A DNA stretch of 64,000 nt, taken from the NCBI GenBank assembly GCA_030536515.1, contig JAUNPV010000006.1:1-64000 (forward strand), read 5' to 3'. The DNA is from Eubacteriales bacterium (GTDB taxonomy: Bacteria; Bacillota; Clostridia; Oscillospirales; Oscillospiraceae). The notes below the pieces were generated by a model, which was not told where the DNA came from, ran no database searches, and saw only the letters and a list, made by a program, of their open reading frames with translations. A program made the translations under genes and the position numbers. Positions 15,289 to 23,820 of the stretch are shown here, in pieces. Every line of letters starts with the position of its first letter. Positions within the stretch are counted from its first letter, which is position 1.

Positions 15289-16653
15289 ATGAAATTCACC
15301 CTGACTACCCAGGAGCGCCGGTCCTATCGGGAGCTTCTGACCCTGGCGTTTCCCATCATCATCCAGAATCTGTTCAGCGCCGCCATCAGCTCCGCCGATG
15401 TGGTCATGCTGAACACCGTTGGCCAGTCCGCCATCTCCGCCGCCTCCCTGGCGGTGCAGTACAGCAATATGCTGTTCAACGTCTATTACGGCCTCGGCAC
15501 CGGGGCAACCATCCTGTGCGCCCAGTATTGGGGCCGGTGCGACCTGGGGGCCATTGAAAAGGTCCAGGGCATTGCCTTCCGCTTTTCCATTTTCTTCTCC
15601 CTGCTGTTCGCCCTTCCGGCGGCGCTGATTCCCAGGCTGCTGATGCAGGTGTTCACCAACGACGATGAGCTGATTGGGCTGGGCGCCTCCTACCTGCGGA
15701 TTATCAGCGTCAGCTATCTCTGCTGGAGCATTTCCGAAATTTACCTTTCGGTGCTGCGGAGCATCGAGCGGGTGACGGTCAGCACGGCTTTGAATGTCAG
15801 CGCCCTGCTGCTGAATATCTTCCTCAACGCCGTGTTTGTGCTGGGCTGGTTTGGCAGCCCCAGGCTGGGCATTCAGGGCGTGGCCCTGGCCACCACCATC
15901 TCCCGGCTGGTGCAGCTGGCGGCCTGCTTCTGGGTGTCCGCCAGGTCCAAAGACATCAAAATCAAGCTGGGGGCCATGTTCGAAAAGGGCGGAAATCTGC
16001 TTAAGGACTTTTTCCGGCTGGCCCTGCCTGCCCTGGGCAACGATGTGGTCTGGGGCGCTGCCTTTTCCATGTACTCCGTCATCATGGGCCACATGGGCAC
16101 CGACGTAGTGGCCGCCAATTCCCTGGTAGTGGTGGTCCGGAACCTGGCTCTGGTAATGGCCTTCGCCATTGCCAACGCCAGCGGCATCTACGTGGGTAAG
16201 CTCATCGGCGCAAACCAGCTGAACGAAGCAGAGCGGGCCGCCTCCCGGTCCATGGTGCTGACGGTGGCCGCCGGAATTCTGGGCGGCATTCTGGTGGCCC
16301 TGCTCTCCCCTGCCGTCATTCGCTTTGCCGCCCTGTCTGACACCGCCAACGGCTATCTGCGGGTGATGCTGGCCATCAACACCTACTACATCATGGGCGC
16401 TGCGGTGAACACCACCCTGATTGCAGGCCTGTTCCGGGCCGGAGGCGACAGCCGGTTCGGCTTCATCTGCGACACCATTGATATGTGGTGCTACGCCGTC
16501 CCTCTGGGATTCCTGGCGGCCTTCGTTTTCAAGCTGCCGCCTATGTGGGTCTATTTTCTGCTGTGCACCGACGAATTTGTCAAATGGCCCTGGGTCCTGC
16601 GGCACTACAAAAGCAAAAAATGGCTGAAAAACATCACACGGGAAAATATCTAA
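15289..16653 (+). CDS. MATE family efflux transporter
   Basis: 454-residue polytopic membrane protein with twelve predicted helices in two MatE halves. It opens with the typical LLTLAFPIIIQNLFSAAISSAD and carries the VVMLNTVG motif early on. MATE proteins export drugs, metabolites or peptides using Na+ or H+ gradients; the substrate is unknown. The start at 15289 has GGAGC upstream, and the in-frame codon 23 residues earlier lies in the gltX terminator. It is followed by a strong bidirectional terminator and is probably transcribed by read-through or a weak local promoter. Confidence 0.9.
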   Translation: MKFTLTTQERRSYRELLTLAFPIIIQNLFSAAISSADVVMLNTVGQSAISAASLAVQYSNMLFNVYYGLGTGATILCAQYWGRCDLGAIEKVQGIAFRFSIFFSLLFALPAALIPRLLMQVFTNDDELIGLGASYLRIISVSYLCWSISEIYLSVLRSIERVTVSTALNVSALLLNIFLNAVFVLGWFGSPRLGIQGVALATTISRLVQLAACFWVSARSKDIKIKLGAMFEKGGNLLKDFFRLALPALGNDVVWGAAFSMYSVIMGHMGTDVVAANSLVVVVRNLALVMAFAIANASGIYVGKLIGANQLNEAERAASRSMVLTVAAGILGGILVALLSPAVIRFAALSDTANGYLRVMLAINTYYIMGAAVNTTLIAGLFRAGGDSRFGFICDTIDMWCYAVPLGFLAAFVFKLPPMWVYFLLCTDEFVKWPWVLRHYKSKKWLKNITRENI

Positions 16654-16655
16654 GG

Positions 16656-16697
16656 AATCCCCCGATTACCGAAAAGCAATTCGGTAATCGGGGGATT
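16656..16697. terminator. Bidirectional terminator between MATE and HD genes
   Basis: 18-bp perfect stem (16656-16673 with 16680-16697), loop AAGCAA, then TTTTTTAT on the plus strand. Confidence 0.85.
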
Positions 16698-16699
16698 TT

Positions 16700-17356
16700 T
16701 TATACCAGGACCTGTTCGTTGATGATGAGCTGGAAGCGCATTCCCAGCTTTTCCGCCGCCTGGCGGCACAGGACCATCCGCTTCATAAAAATCTCAAAAT
16801 ACTCCATCACCGAGCTGACGGAGGTGTCCACCGCCAGCTTCAAGCAGATAATCTGATTCTCCGGGTCCACCGTCAGGTGGGCATCGGTGACGGAGTAGTT
16901 CACCCGGTCGTGGATGTCCCGGGAAATGTCCGCCCGCTTGCGGACCCGGCTCCGGCGAACGTCGGACTTGTCCGCAATGAACAGGGCCGCTGCCACGGCG
17001 TTGACCGGCAGCCCGGTGCCCTCGTCGTGGTTGCCGATGGCGGTGACAATGGCGGCGATTTCCTCCGGCGGGAAGTCCATCCGGTCCAGAATGCGAAAGG
17101 CCATAATGGCCCCGCTCTGGCTGTGGTCCACCCGGTTGACCATGTTGCCGATGTCGTGAAGATATCCTGCAATCTTCGCCAGCTCCACGGTCCGCGCCGG
17201 GAAATCCAGAGTCTGCAAAATCTCCCCTGCGGTCTGGGCCACCCGGGTCACGTGGGCGAAGCTGTGCTCGGTATAGCCCAGGGCCTGCATGGAGGCATCG
17301 GCCTGGGTAATGTAAACCTTTACCGCCGGGTCCCGGCGGATCATATCATAATTCAT
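16700..17356 (-). CDS. HD-domain phosphohydrolase
   Basis: 218 residues with HD-superfamily metal ligands: H31 and H35 in EHSFAHV, H67-D68 in GYLHDIGN, H near 109 in GNHDEG, and ADKSDVRRSRVRKR near 136. Members hydrolyse phosphomono- or diesters of nucleotides; the substrate here is unknown. GGAGGG precedes ATG by seven bases. It is divergently arranged from the pullulanase-NUDIX gene; the 170-base gap holds an 18-bp perfect palindrome that could control both. Confidence 0.85.
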   Translation of the reverse strand: MNYDMIRRDPAVKVYITQADASMQALGYTEHSFAHVTRVAQTAGEILQTLDFPARTVELAKIAGYLHDIGNMVNRVDHSQSGAIMAFRILDRMDFPPEEIAAIVTAIGNHDEGTGLPVNAVAAALFIADKSDVRRSRVRKRADISRDIHDRVNYSVTDAHLTVDPENQIICLKLAVDTSVSSVMEYFEIFMKRMVLCRQAAEKLGMRFQLIINEQVLV

Positions 17357-17412
17357 TCAAATCCCTCCTCCGAATTATGATACCCCGGAATTGTAAAAAT
17401 TGCCAGAAATAA

Positions 17413-17430
17413 ATTGTAAAATTTTACAAT
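17413..17430. promoter_or_regulatory. 18-bp perfect palindrome, operator candidate
   Basis: ATTGTAAAATTTTACAAT is identical to its reverse complement. It lies between two divergent genes, upstream of the pullulanase promoter, and a further half-site-like AATTGTAAAAATT lies at about 17389-17401. Confidence 0.55.
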
Positions 17431-17460
17431 AATTTTTGGAAAGGTTTCCACCGATATTCC

Positions 17461-17490
17461 TTTACAGACCGCCCCAGTCTATGGTATAAT
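17461..17490 (+). promoter_or_regulatory. Promoter of the pullulanase-NUDIX gene
   Basis: TTTACA (17461-17466), an 18-base spacer and TATAAT (17485-17490). Confidence 0.8.
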
Positions 17491-17525
17491 ACAATTCAGA
17501 ATGCAAAGGAATGAGGGTTTCCTCC

Positions 17526-19814
17526 ATGAACTATTCCTCCGATGAATTTGAACTGAATTACACCTACACCGGAAGGGACCTGGGAGCCCTCTGGTCCCCC
17601 GGCCAGACGGCCTTCCGGCTCTGGGCCCCCACGGCCCAGGAGGCCACGGTGGGCCTGTACCGCAGCGGCGATGCCAACGCAGACGATTTGCTTGCGCAAA
17701 TCCCCATGCAGCCCGATGAGAAGGGCACCTGGACGGCGGTGGGCCAGGGGAATCTGAACGGCCTTTACTACACCTACCGGGTGCTGGTGGAGGGAAAAAT
17801 GGTGGAGGCCTGCGACCCCTATGCCCGGACCACCGGTGTCAACGGCCAGCGGGCCATGGTCATCGACCTGAAGGCCACCGACCCGGAGGGCTGGGATGCA
17901 GACCGCAACCCCCACGACGGCCAGCCCATCACCGATGCCGTGATTTACGAGCTCCATCTGCGGGACCTGTCCATGCACAGCAGCTCCAAAATTCGGCACA
18001 AGGGGAAATTTCTGGGCCTGACGGAGACCGGCCGGAAAACCCCCGGCGGCCACGCCACCGGCCTTGACTACATCCGGAACCTGGGCGTCACCCATGTCCA
18101 CCTGCTTCCCGTCTTTGACTATGGCTATACCGATGAAAGCCGCCGCCTGCCTCAGTTCAACTGGGGCTACGACCCGGAGAATTTCAACGTCCCCGAGGGC
18201 TCCTACGCCACCGACCCCTGCAACGGGGCCGTCCGGGTCCGGGAGATGAAGCAGATGGTGAAGGCCCTCCACGACAGCGGCCTCAGCGTGGTCATGGACG
18301 TGGTGTACAACCACGTGTACGATGCCGGGACCTTCTGCGTCAACAAAATCGTCCCCGGGTATTTCAGCCGTGGGGACTCCAACGGCTCCTGCTGCGGCAA
18401 CGACACCGCCTCCGAGCGGTCCATGGTCCGCAAGTACATCGTAGACTCGGTGCTCTACTGGGCGGACGAATACCACATCGACGGCTTCCGCTTCGATCTG
18501 GTGGGTCTGCTGGATGTGGGCACCATCCATGAAATCATGGAAACGGTCCACAAATTCCACCCCGGGGTGATTTTCTACGGCGAGGGCTGGAATATGCGCA
18601 CCCAGCTGACCAAGCCCGGCTGCGACCTGGCGGTCCAGGAAAACGCACACCGGCTCCCGGGCTTCGCCTTTTTCAGCGACACCATCCGGGACCTGCTCCG
18701 GGGCAGCGTCTTTTCCTTCACGGACCCGGGCTACGTCACCGGCGGCTACTGCACCCGGGAGGCTCTGGATGCCAGCTTTATGGGAATGCCCCGGTGGGCG
18801 GCCAGCCCCAGCCAGTGCGTCAACTATGTGTCCTGCCACGACAACCACACCCTCTTTGACCGCATCACCCTGGCGGCGCCGGAGGCCCCCTTCCCGGTGC
18901 GGGTGCGGATGAACAATCTGGCGGCGGCCTTTGTGCTGCTGTCCCAGGGGGTGCCCTTCATGCAGGCCGGGGAGGAGCTGCTGCGGACCAAGCCCGGGAA
19001 AAAGGGCCAGTTCGACCACAACAGCTATCGCTCCTCCGACCGGGTGAACGCCATCAAGTGGAACACCCTGGACAAGGAGGAATATCAGAAAAACCTCTCT
19101 TACTACCAGGGTCTCATCCGTTTCCGCAAGGCCCATCCCAGCCTCCGGCTGGGGACCCGGGAGGCGGTTTGGCAGGCGGTGCATCCCGTGCGCCACGACA
19201 ATTCCCATGTGGCCGCCTACCACATCGACGAGCGGACCCACGAGATTTTTGTGATTTTCAACGCCGATGCCGGGGATATCTTCTTTCCCCTGCCCCAGGG
19301 CCAGTGGGAGGTCCACATCGACGCAGACCGGGCGGGAACGGACTGCCTGCGGAAGGTGGACGGCGTGGTCCGGGTCCCCTCCCTGTCGGCGCTGGTGCTG
19401 AGCCGGAAGAAGCCGGTGTCCGTGGTGGCGGCGCTGCTGTGGGAAAAGGACAAGCTGCTCATCTGCCAGCGGCCGGAGAACAAGGCCCGGGGGCTTCTGT
19501 GGGAGTTCGTCGGTGGCAAGGTGGAGCCCGGCGAGAGCAAGCAGCAGGCCCTGGTCCGGGAGTGCATGGAGGAGCTGGGGGTCCAGGTAACGGTGGGCAG
19601 CCAGTTCATGGAGGTCACCCACGACTACCCGGATATGCTCATCCGGCTGACGCTGTTTCACGCCATCATCCCCGAGGGCTTCCCCAAGGCTCTGGAGCAC
19701 AACGCCCTGAAATGGGTCCACCCCCGGGACCTGGACGGCTACGACTTCTGCCCCGCCGACGCAGCCATCGTCCGGGAGGTCAAGCGCATCTACGGAAATA
19801 AGGAACCGCTGTAA
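17526..19814 (+). CDS. Type I pullulanase fused to a C-terminal NUDIX hydrolase domain
   Basis: 762 residues, no signal peptide, so intracellular. The CBM48-like N-terminus (about 20-110, with TAFRLWAPTAQEATVGLY) is followed by a GH13 catalytic domain: FNWGYDPENFNVPEGSY, DVVYNHVYD, DGFRFDLVG (nucleophile Asp), FYGEGWN (acid Glu) and SCHDNHT. This debranches alpha-1,6 links of glycogen or imported pullulan/amylopectin fragments. After the C-terminal beta domain, residues 628-762 form a full NUDIX domain with box GKVEPGESKQQALVRECMEE at 664-683 followed by LGV. The fusion is in one uninterrupted frame. GAGGG precedes the ATG at 17526, chosen over the ATG at 17511. Debranching is confident; the NUDIX substrate (perhaps a sugar nucleotide) is inference. 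Confidence 0.92.
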   Translation: MNYSSDEFELNYTYTGRDLGALWSPGQTAFRLWAPTAQEATVGLYRSGDANADDLLAQIPMQPDEKGTWTAVGQGNLNGLYYTYRVLVEGKMVEACDPYARTTGVNGQRAMVIDLKATDPEGWDADRNPHDGQPITDAVIYELHLRDLSMHSSSKIRHKGKFLGLTETGRKTPGGHATGLDYIRNLGVTHVHLLPVFDYGYTDESRRLPQFNWGYDPENFNVPEGSYATDPCNGAVRVREMKQMVKALHDSGLSVVMDVVYNHVYDAGTFCVNKIVPGYFSRGDSNGSCCGNDTASERSMVRKYIVDSVLYWADEYHIDGFRFDLVGLLDVGTIHEIMETVHKFHPGVIFYGEGWNMRTQLTKPGCDLAVQENAHRLPGFAFFSDTIRDLLRGSVFSFTDPGYVTGGYCTREALDASFMGMPRWAASPSQCVNYVSCHDNHTLFDRITLAAPEAPFPVRVRMNNLAAAFVLLSQGVPFMQAGEELLRTKPGKKGQFDHNSYRSSDRVNAIKWNTLDKEEYQKNLSYYQGLIRFRKAHPSLRLGTREAVWQAVHPVRHDNSHVAAYHIDERTHEIFVIFNADAGDIFFPLPQGQWEVHIDADRAGTDCLRKVDGVVRVPSLSALVLSRKKPVSVVAALLWEKDKLLICQRPENKARGLLWEFVGGKVEPGESKQQALVRECMEELGVQVTVGSQFMEVTHDYPDMLIRLTLFHAIIPEGFPKALEHNALKWVHPRDLDGYDFCPADAAIVREVKRIYGNKEPL

Positions 19815-19820
19815 AATTAA

Positions 19821-19844
19821 CCCCTTCACCTTTCGGTGAAGGGG
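19821..19844. terminator. Bidirectional terminator
   Basis: 10-bp perfect stem CCCCTTCACC/GGTGAAGGGG with loop TTTC. It serves the convergent pullulanase gene and the pilus operon end. Confidence 0.8.
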
Positions 19845-19853
19845 TGTTCTTCT

Positions 19854-20651
19854 TTATGCCGCCGGGACCAGGCGGGCTACCAGGACGTATCTGGCGTTGT
19901 CGAATTCGTAGGAGCAGGTGGACATGGTCACGTACCGGTCCCCGGGGTTCAGGGTGAGGGCCGTCTGGAAGGTGGAGCTTTCCACTGCCAGTCTTGCCAG
20001 GTCCAGAGCCTCCTCGTCGGTGTCGGGGTGGTCGTAGGCCTCGGAGGTGGAGGCGGTGACGTACCCGGCCACCAGCTCCAGCTTGTAGTTCCCGTTCTCC
20101 GTCAGCAGCCACCACACCGGGTGGGTGTCGTAGTATTCCTGGTCCCGGTAGTCGCCGATGGAGCCGAACATGGTTTTATTTTTCATATTGTGGCCGTAAA
20201 TCACCGTATTGCGGTCGGAAAAGTCCGGGGCGTTGCGGTAGTCGGCAAAGAGGGTCCCGGCGTTGTTGTCCGTGCCGTCCAGCAGGCGGCGCAGATAATA
20301 GGCGTTGTCATCGGACTGGGCCACAGGCAGGTTCACCGGGGTGTCCTCGCAGTACAGCCACCCGATGACATTGCCGCTCTGCTGGCGCAGCTGGGCAAAA
20401 TCCACCTCAATGGGCGGCGTTTCCAGCGGGGCCTGGGTTTCGGCGGGGAGCGTCTGCCCCGGCTCTGCGGTCTGGTCGGGGACGGCGGGGGCCTCCGGCC
20501 TGGGCTTCACGGTGACGTATTCCTCCACCATGGAAGTATTCAGGCGGCTGCTGGCGCTGGTCTCCGTGAAGAAGATGTACAGCTGATAAGAGGAATAGGC
20601 CAGCACGGCGCAGGCCATCATGCCAATCAAAAAACGAATAAACTTTCTCAT
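19854..20651 (-). CDS. Class B sortase (second sortase of the pilus locus)
   Basis: 265-residue membrane-anchored transpeptidase. An N-terminal helix (residues 5-27) and a Pro/Glu-rich stalk precede the sortase fold: YGHNMKNKTMFG (catalytic His), TMSTCSYEFDNARYVLV (catalytic Cys and Arg). The spacing fits class B. ATG at 20651 follows GGAGAG; an ATG four codons earlier is possible. It is the last gene of the pilus operon, separated from the rest by a family A repeat. Sortases join pilin subunits or anchor the fibre to the wall. Two in one locus suggest one polymerase and one housekeeping/anchoring enzyme (inference). Confidence 0.9.
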   Translation of the reverse strand: MRKFIRFLIGMMACAVLAYSSYQLYIFFTETSASSRLNTSMVEEYVTVKPRPEAPAVPDQTAEPGQTLPAETQAPLETPPIEVDFAQLRQQSGNVIGWLYCEDTPVNLPVAQSDDNAYYLRRLLDGTDNNAGTLFADYRNAPDFSDRNTVIYGHNMKNKTMFGSIGDYRDQEYYDTHPVWWLLTENGNYKLELVAGYVTASTSEAYDHPDTDEEALDLARLAVESSTFQTALTLNPGDRYVTMSTCSYEFDNARYVLVARLVPAA

Positions 20652-20714
20652 ACTTCTCTCCATAAAACCGCCCCACCCCTGTCAGAGGGATGGGGCGGGA
20701 ATCATAATGCAGCT

Positions 20715-20855
20715 TGTCATTGCGAACCAGCCCGCAGGCTGGTGCAGCAATCCGTGCCCCCTGTCTGGTGATGTGCACCAGGCAGCTCATTTTCCGATGG
20801 AAAATGAGAAGATAACGGATTGCCACGCCAGTGTGAACACTGGCTCGCAATGACA
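20715..20855. repeat. Palindromic repeat, family A
   Basis: 141-bp copy bounded by TGTCATTGCGA/TCGCAATGACA with GCAATCCGT/ACGGATTGC internal arms, inserted inside the pilus operon. Confidence 0.8.
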
Positions 20856-20877
20856 GTCTGTGTTGGTTACAGGGGAA

Positions 20878-21468
20878 TTAAATGGAATCTTCCTCCCGCT
20901 TTCTGGTCAGGTACAGGGCGACCAGCACCAGCACGCTGCCGGCGGCCAGGGTGGCGTAGAGGGGGAAGTTGGACTCATCGTCGGTCTTGGGGTTGTCGTA
21001 GGGGTGGTAGGGATAGACGTTGACGAACTCGATTTCCGTCTTTTTGTCTGCATCGCCCTTGCGGATGGCCACGGTGGATTCCAGACCGCCATCCTCGGCG
21101 TTGGTGATGGTCACCACCACGTGGTAAACGGAGGTATCGTACTTGCAGTCGCTGTCCTTGCCCTTTTGCTGGTAGACGGTGTACTCATAAACGCCCACCC
21201 GGCCGAACTCAATGACAAATGCACCGTCGTCCTCCCCCTTGATGGGCAGGATGCACTTGCCGTCCTCGGTGTCCTCGGGCATGGGGTAATCCTGGTCGTT
21301 GGGCTTGAGGACGATGTTGAAGGTCTCGGGCTTGCTGGGCACGTCATCCTTCAAAATCACGCTCACGGGAATTTCCGCTGTTGCGGTTTCGCCGGCGGCG
21401 AGAACAGGCTGGGCCAGGGTCAGGATGCACAGCATTCCGCAAATCAGGCTGAAGAGCTTTCTTTTCAT
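20878..21468 (-). CDS. Minor pilin, FctA/Spy0128-type domain, with class B sorting signal
   Basis: 196 residues: signal peptide (cleavage after QPVLAAG), one Spy0128-like pilin domain (TAEIPVSVILKDDVPSKP, VYEYTVYQQKGKDSD, YHVVVTIT), then a C-terminal sorting signal. This consists of NPKTD, a hydrophobic helix and the basic tail TRKREED. NP-x-T is the class B sortase motif, matching the flanking class B sortases. It lies between the two sortase genes, 24 bases from the upstream one. The likely role is basal or linker pilin attached to the wall. AGGAGG precedes the ATG. Confidence 0.85.
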   Translation of the reverse strand: MKRKLFSLICGMLCILTLAQPVLAAGETATAEIPVSVILKDDVPSKPETFNIVLKPNDQDYPMPEDTEDGKCILPIKGEDDGAFVIEFGRVGVYEYTVYQQKGKDSDCKYDTSVYHVVVTITNAEDGGLESTVAIRKGDADKKTEIEFVNVYPYHPYDNPKTDDESNFPLYATLAAGSVLVLVALYLTRKREEDSI

Positions 21469-21492
21469 ATGATTTTCCTCCTAATTCCTCTA

Positions 21493-22239
21493 TCAATAGG
21501 GGTTCATTTCTGCCAGGACGATGGTTCGGGCATCGGTAAACTCGGTTGCGCAGGTGGAAAGGGCCAGGACCTTGGGGTTATCCGCCAGGGCGGCCAGGGT
21601 ATCCTCGCGGTAGTGCAGAGCGGACGAGCGAACGTGGTCCAGCAGGCCGCTTATATCAGTCTGCCAGCGGGTGGGCTCGAAGATGAAGTCATCCGAGGCC
21701 GGGACCAGAAGGCAGGCAAAAATTTCCAATTTGTAGGCTCCCTCGGGGAGCAGAAGGGTTCCTGTTGTATTTTCGTCGAAAAATTGCTTATCCTTGTACA
21801 AATCAAGGTCGCCGAACATCCGGCTGTTGTCCATGTGGTGGCCGTAGAGTAGAGAGTAGGGGTCGGCGAAGGTGGGGTCGTTGCGGGAGTCCAGGTAAAT
21901 GGAGCCCGCCAGGGCGAAATTGCCGTAGACATCGGTGTTGATGTAGGTCAGGTTGGTCTCGCCCTGGAGCACCGGGTAGTCGATGCCGGTGTTGTCCAGG
22001 GTGACCCAGCCGCAGACATCGGGGTTCACGGCCAGCAGCTCGGCGAAGGTAGGGCCCTGCTGGCCCTCCTCCACCTTTGGCTTCATTTTCAGCATATCCG
22101 CCTGAACGTCTTCGGCGGCAGCGTAAATGCGGTTGTTGTCCCACAGGGCGTAGCCTGCGTAGGTGCCGGAGAGCATCAGCCCCAGGGCCACAACCAGGCT
22201 GATGAGGGAGTTCACGGCATTGATGAGGAATCTGGCCAT
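21493..22239 (-). CDS. Class B sortase (first sortase of the pilus locus)
   Basis: 248 residues with an N-terminal membrane helix (about 8-32). The catalytic domain has YGHHMDNSRMFG for the active-site His, LSTCATEFTDARTIVLA for Cys and Arg, and DYPVLQGETNLTYIN typical of pilus class B enzymes. It catalyses transpeptidation of the sorting signals of the adjacent pilins. AAAGGAG lies ten bases upstream of ATG. It is separated from the major pilin by a family B repeat. Confidence 0.92.
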   Translation of the reverse strand: MARFLINAVNSLISLVVALGLMLSGTYAGYALWDNNRIYAAAEDVQADMLKMKPKVEEGQQGPTFAELLAVNPDVCGWVTLDNTGIDYPVLQGETNLTYINTDVYGNFALAGSIYLDSRNDPTFADPYSLLYGHHMDNSRMFGDLDLYKDKQFFDENTTGTLLLPEGAYKLEIFACLLVPASDDFIFEPTRWQTDISGLLDHVRSSALHYREDTLAALADNPKVLALSTCATEFTDARTIVLAEMNPY

Positions 22240-22263
22240 CGTGCCGTACTCCTTTCGTTTTAT

Positions 22264-22492
22264 AGCTTCCCCCGGGGGGAAGCTGGCACGGCACAGCCGT
22301 GACTGATGAGGGATGGCGATATGTCGGACAAGTCATGCACGCCGTTGAATGGTACTAGCCATAACTGCACGCCATCCCTCATCCGACCTCGCTTGCGCTC
22401 GGCCACCTAATGAAAAGTGGTGTGATTGCCACTGGCAATCATTTCATTTCGATTCCCTGCGGGAGCACTGCCCCCGGGGGAAGGTATTGGGG
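22264..22492. repeat. Palindromic repeat, family B, with nested insert
   Basis: Ends GCTTCCCCCGGGGGGAAGC and CCCCCGGGGGAAGG. Inside, GATGAGGGATGGCG pairs with CGCCATCCCTCATC. The right arm is interrupted after GGCCACCT by about 65 bases built around GATTGCCACTGGCAATC. It lies between pilin and sortase genes. Confidence 0.7.
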
Positions 22493-22496
22493 AACC

Positions 22497-22524
22497 CGGG
22501 CTGCCCCTAACCGGGGCAGCCGGT
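22497..22524 (-). terminator. GC-rich hairpin after the major pilin
   Basis: Stem CCGGGCTGCCCC/CCGGGGCAGCCGG with a short TAA-containing loop just past the pilin stop at 22536. There is no T run, so it may act as an attenuator between the abundant pilin and the downstream sortase. Confidence 0.5.
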
Positions 22525-22535
22525 GTTCAAAATAC

Positions 22536-23546
22536 TTAGTTCTCGCAGTGACGCTTCTTGGTCATCATAGCCATGCCAAAGACGGCCACGGCCAGCAGCA
22601 GGACATAGGGCATGGAGTCGAGGACGATGCCGGTGTCAGGAGTGCCATCCTTAGTGTTGGTAACAGTGGTAGACAGAGCAGTAGAAGTAACAGTGCCAGT
22701 CTTTGCAGTATCGTATGTAACGGTGTACTCAGCCGCAGCACCACCGGTAGCCTGTGCACGAGTATCAGTTTCTTCGACAACATAGCTGACACCAGAGGGA
22801 ATATTCGCAAAGGTAACGGAGGCATCATCCTTAAGCATGATTTCGACAGAAGCAGTACCGTTATCCCAATCGGTAGGAGCAATACTCTTGGAGGAAGTAC
22901 CTTCCATATAAGTGATATTTCCTTTGACAGTGTCACCATCAGGAGCAGTAAAGGTTACCTTAATCTTAAATTCACTCTCTTTATCACCAAGCAGTCCTTC
23001 AACATTTTTGGTAACTTGCAGAGAACCGGCAGTATAAATGTTCTCAAAAGTACCAATTTTATCGCCATCTGCCTCACAGTGCACAGCAGCGACTCTCGTC
23101 AGATCCTCCTGCTGAATCACGGTAACAACCAGCTTCATCTGAGTGGAATAATAGGTTACACCGGCAGTACCGTTATCCTTCTCCTTAAATGTGTAGGTAT
23201 AAATGCCAACGCTGGGATAATCATCAGGAAGGGTAATAGTGAACTTACCATTATTTGCTAAAGTGCCATTAGTGTATGCTACGCTAGAAATCTGGGGAAG
23301 ATTCTCTTTTGCCCAATCCTCAGTGTATCCAACACCGGTATTCGTGGCAGAGACAAAAGTAACATTCTCAATCTCAAAGGTTTCATCAGGAGCGGATGCA
23401 GTAACTCCGTTCACAGTATAGGTTTTGGTAAATTCAGCAGTGCTAACATCATCATATTTTTTATCTACTACTTCTTCTGCAAAGGCAGCAGTGCTCAGGC
23501 TCAGGACAAAAACCAGGGCCAGAACGAAAGAGATCAGTTTCTTCAT
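22536..23546 (-). CDS. Major pilin candidate with two Spy0128-type domains
   Basis: 336 residues: signal peptide ending AAFAEE; two tandem Spy0128/FctA-like beta domains (about 30-160 and 165-295) with the E-box-like VVEETD typical of isopeptide-forming pilins. The sorting signal PDTGIV is followed by a hydrophobic helix and the tail TKKRH. The codon use is clearly more AT-rich and repetitive than its neighbours, as often in surface proteins under diversifying selection. TAGGAGG lies upstream. Each domain also shows paired short motifs (YTYTFKEKDNG, GTFENIY). It probably forms the fibre shaft, polymerised by one of the class B sortases. Confidence 0.85.
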   Translation of the reverse strand: MKKLISFVLALVFVLSLSTAAFAEEVVDKKYDDVSTAEFTKTYTVNGVTASAPDETFEIENVTFVSATNTGVGYTEDWAKENLPQISSVAYTNGTLANNGKFTITLPDDYPSVGIYTYTFKEKDNGTAGVTYYSTQMKLVVTVIQQEDLTRVAAVHCEADGDKIGTFENIYTAGSLQVTKNVEGLLGDKESEFKIKVTFTAPDGDTVKGNITYMEGTSSKSIAPTDWDNGTASVEIMLKDDASVTFANIPSGVSYVVEETDTRAQATGGAAAEYTVTYDTAKTGTVTSTALSTTVTNTKDGTPDTGIVLDSMPYVLLLAVAVFGMAMMTKKRHCEN

Positions 23547-23648
23547 GGGGTTTCCTCCTAAAAAATAATTTTTGGGGTCAATTTATACCGACTCGGAGGC
23601 GTCCCTCCGGGAGAGTACATGGGGGTTGAACGGGCATCGGCCCGGGAT

Positions 23649-23804
23649 TTCCCTCCCCCGGGGGGGAAGGTGGCACGGCGAACGCCGTGACGGATGAAGG
23701 ATGGCGTGCGATGAAGCACGGTTTTTTTAACCTCATCCGGTGGGTGTCTGACATATCGCCATCCCTCATCCGCCCCTTCGGGGCACCTTCCCCCCGGGGG
23801 AAGG
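23649..23804. repeat. Palindromic repeat, family B
   Basis: Ends CCTCCCCCGGGGGGGAAGG and CCTTCCCCCCGGGGGAAGG, with GGATGAAGGATGGCG/CGCCATCCCTCATCC internal arms. Lies between the signal peptidase and the major pilin. Confidence 0.75.
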
Positions 23805-23820
23805 AAGGGGGCGATATGCT

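Noticed and set aside
17496..19829. 777-codon open frame antisense to the pullulanase-NUDIX gene
   Set aside because: Shadow of the GC-rich third codon positions of the real gene; low-complexity Val/Gly/His-rich translation, no ribosome binding site.
20715..20855. Coding sequence between sortase and minor pilin
   Set aside because: Fully explained by a family A palindrome.
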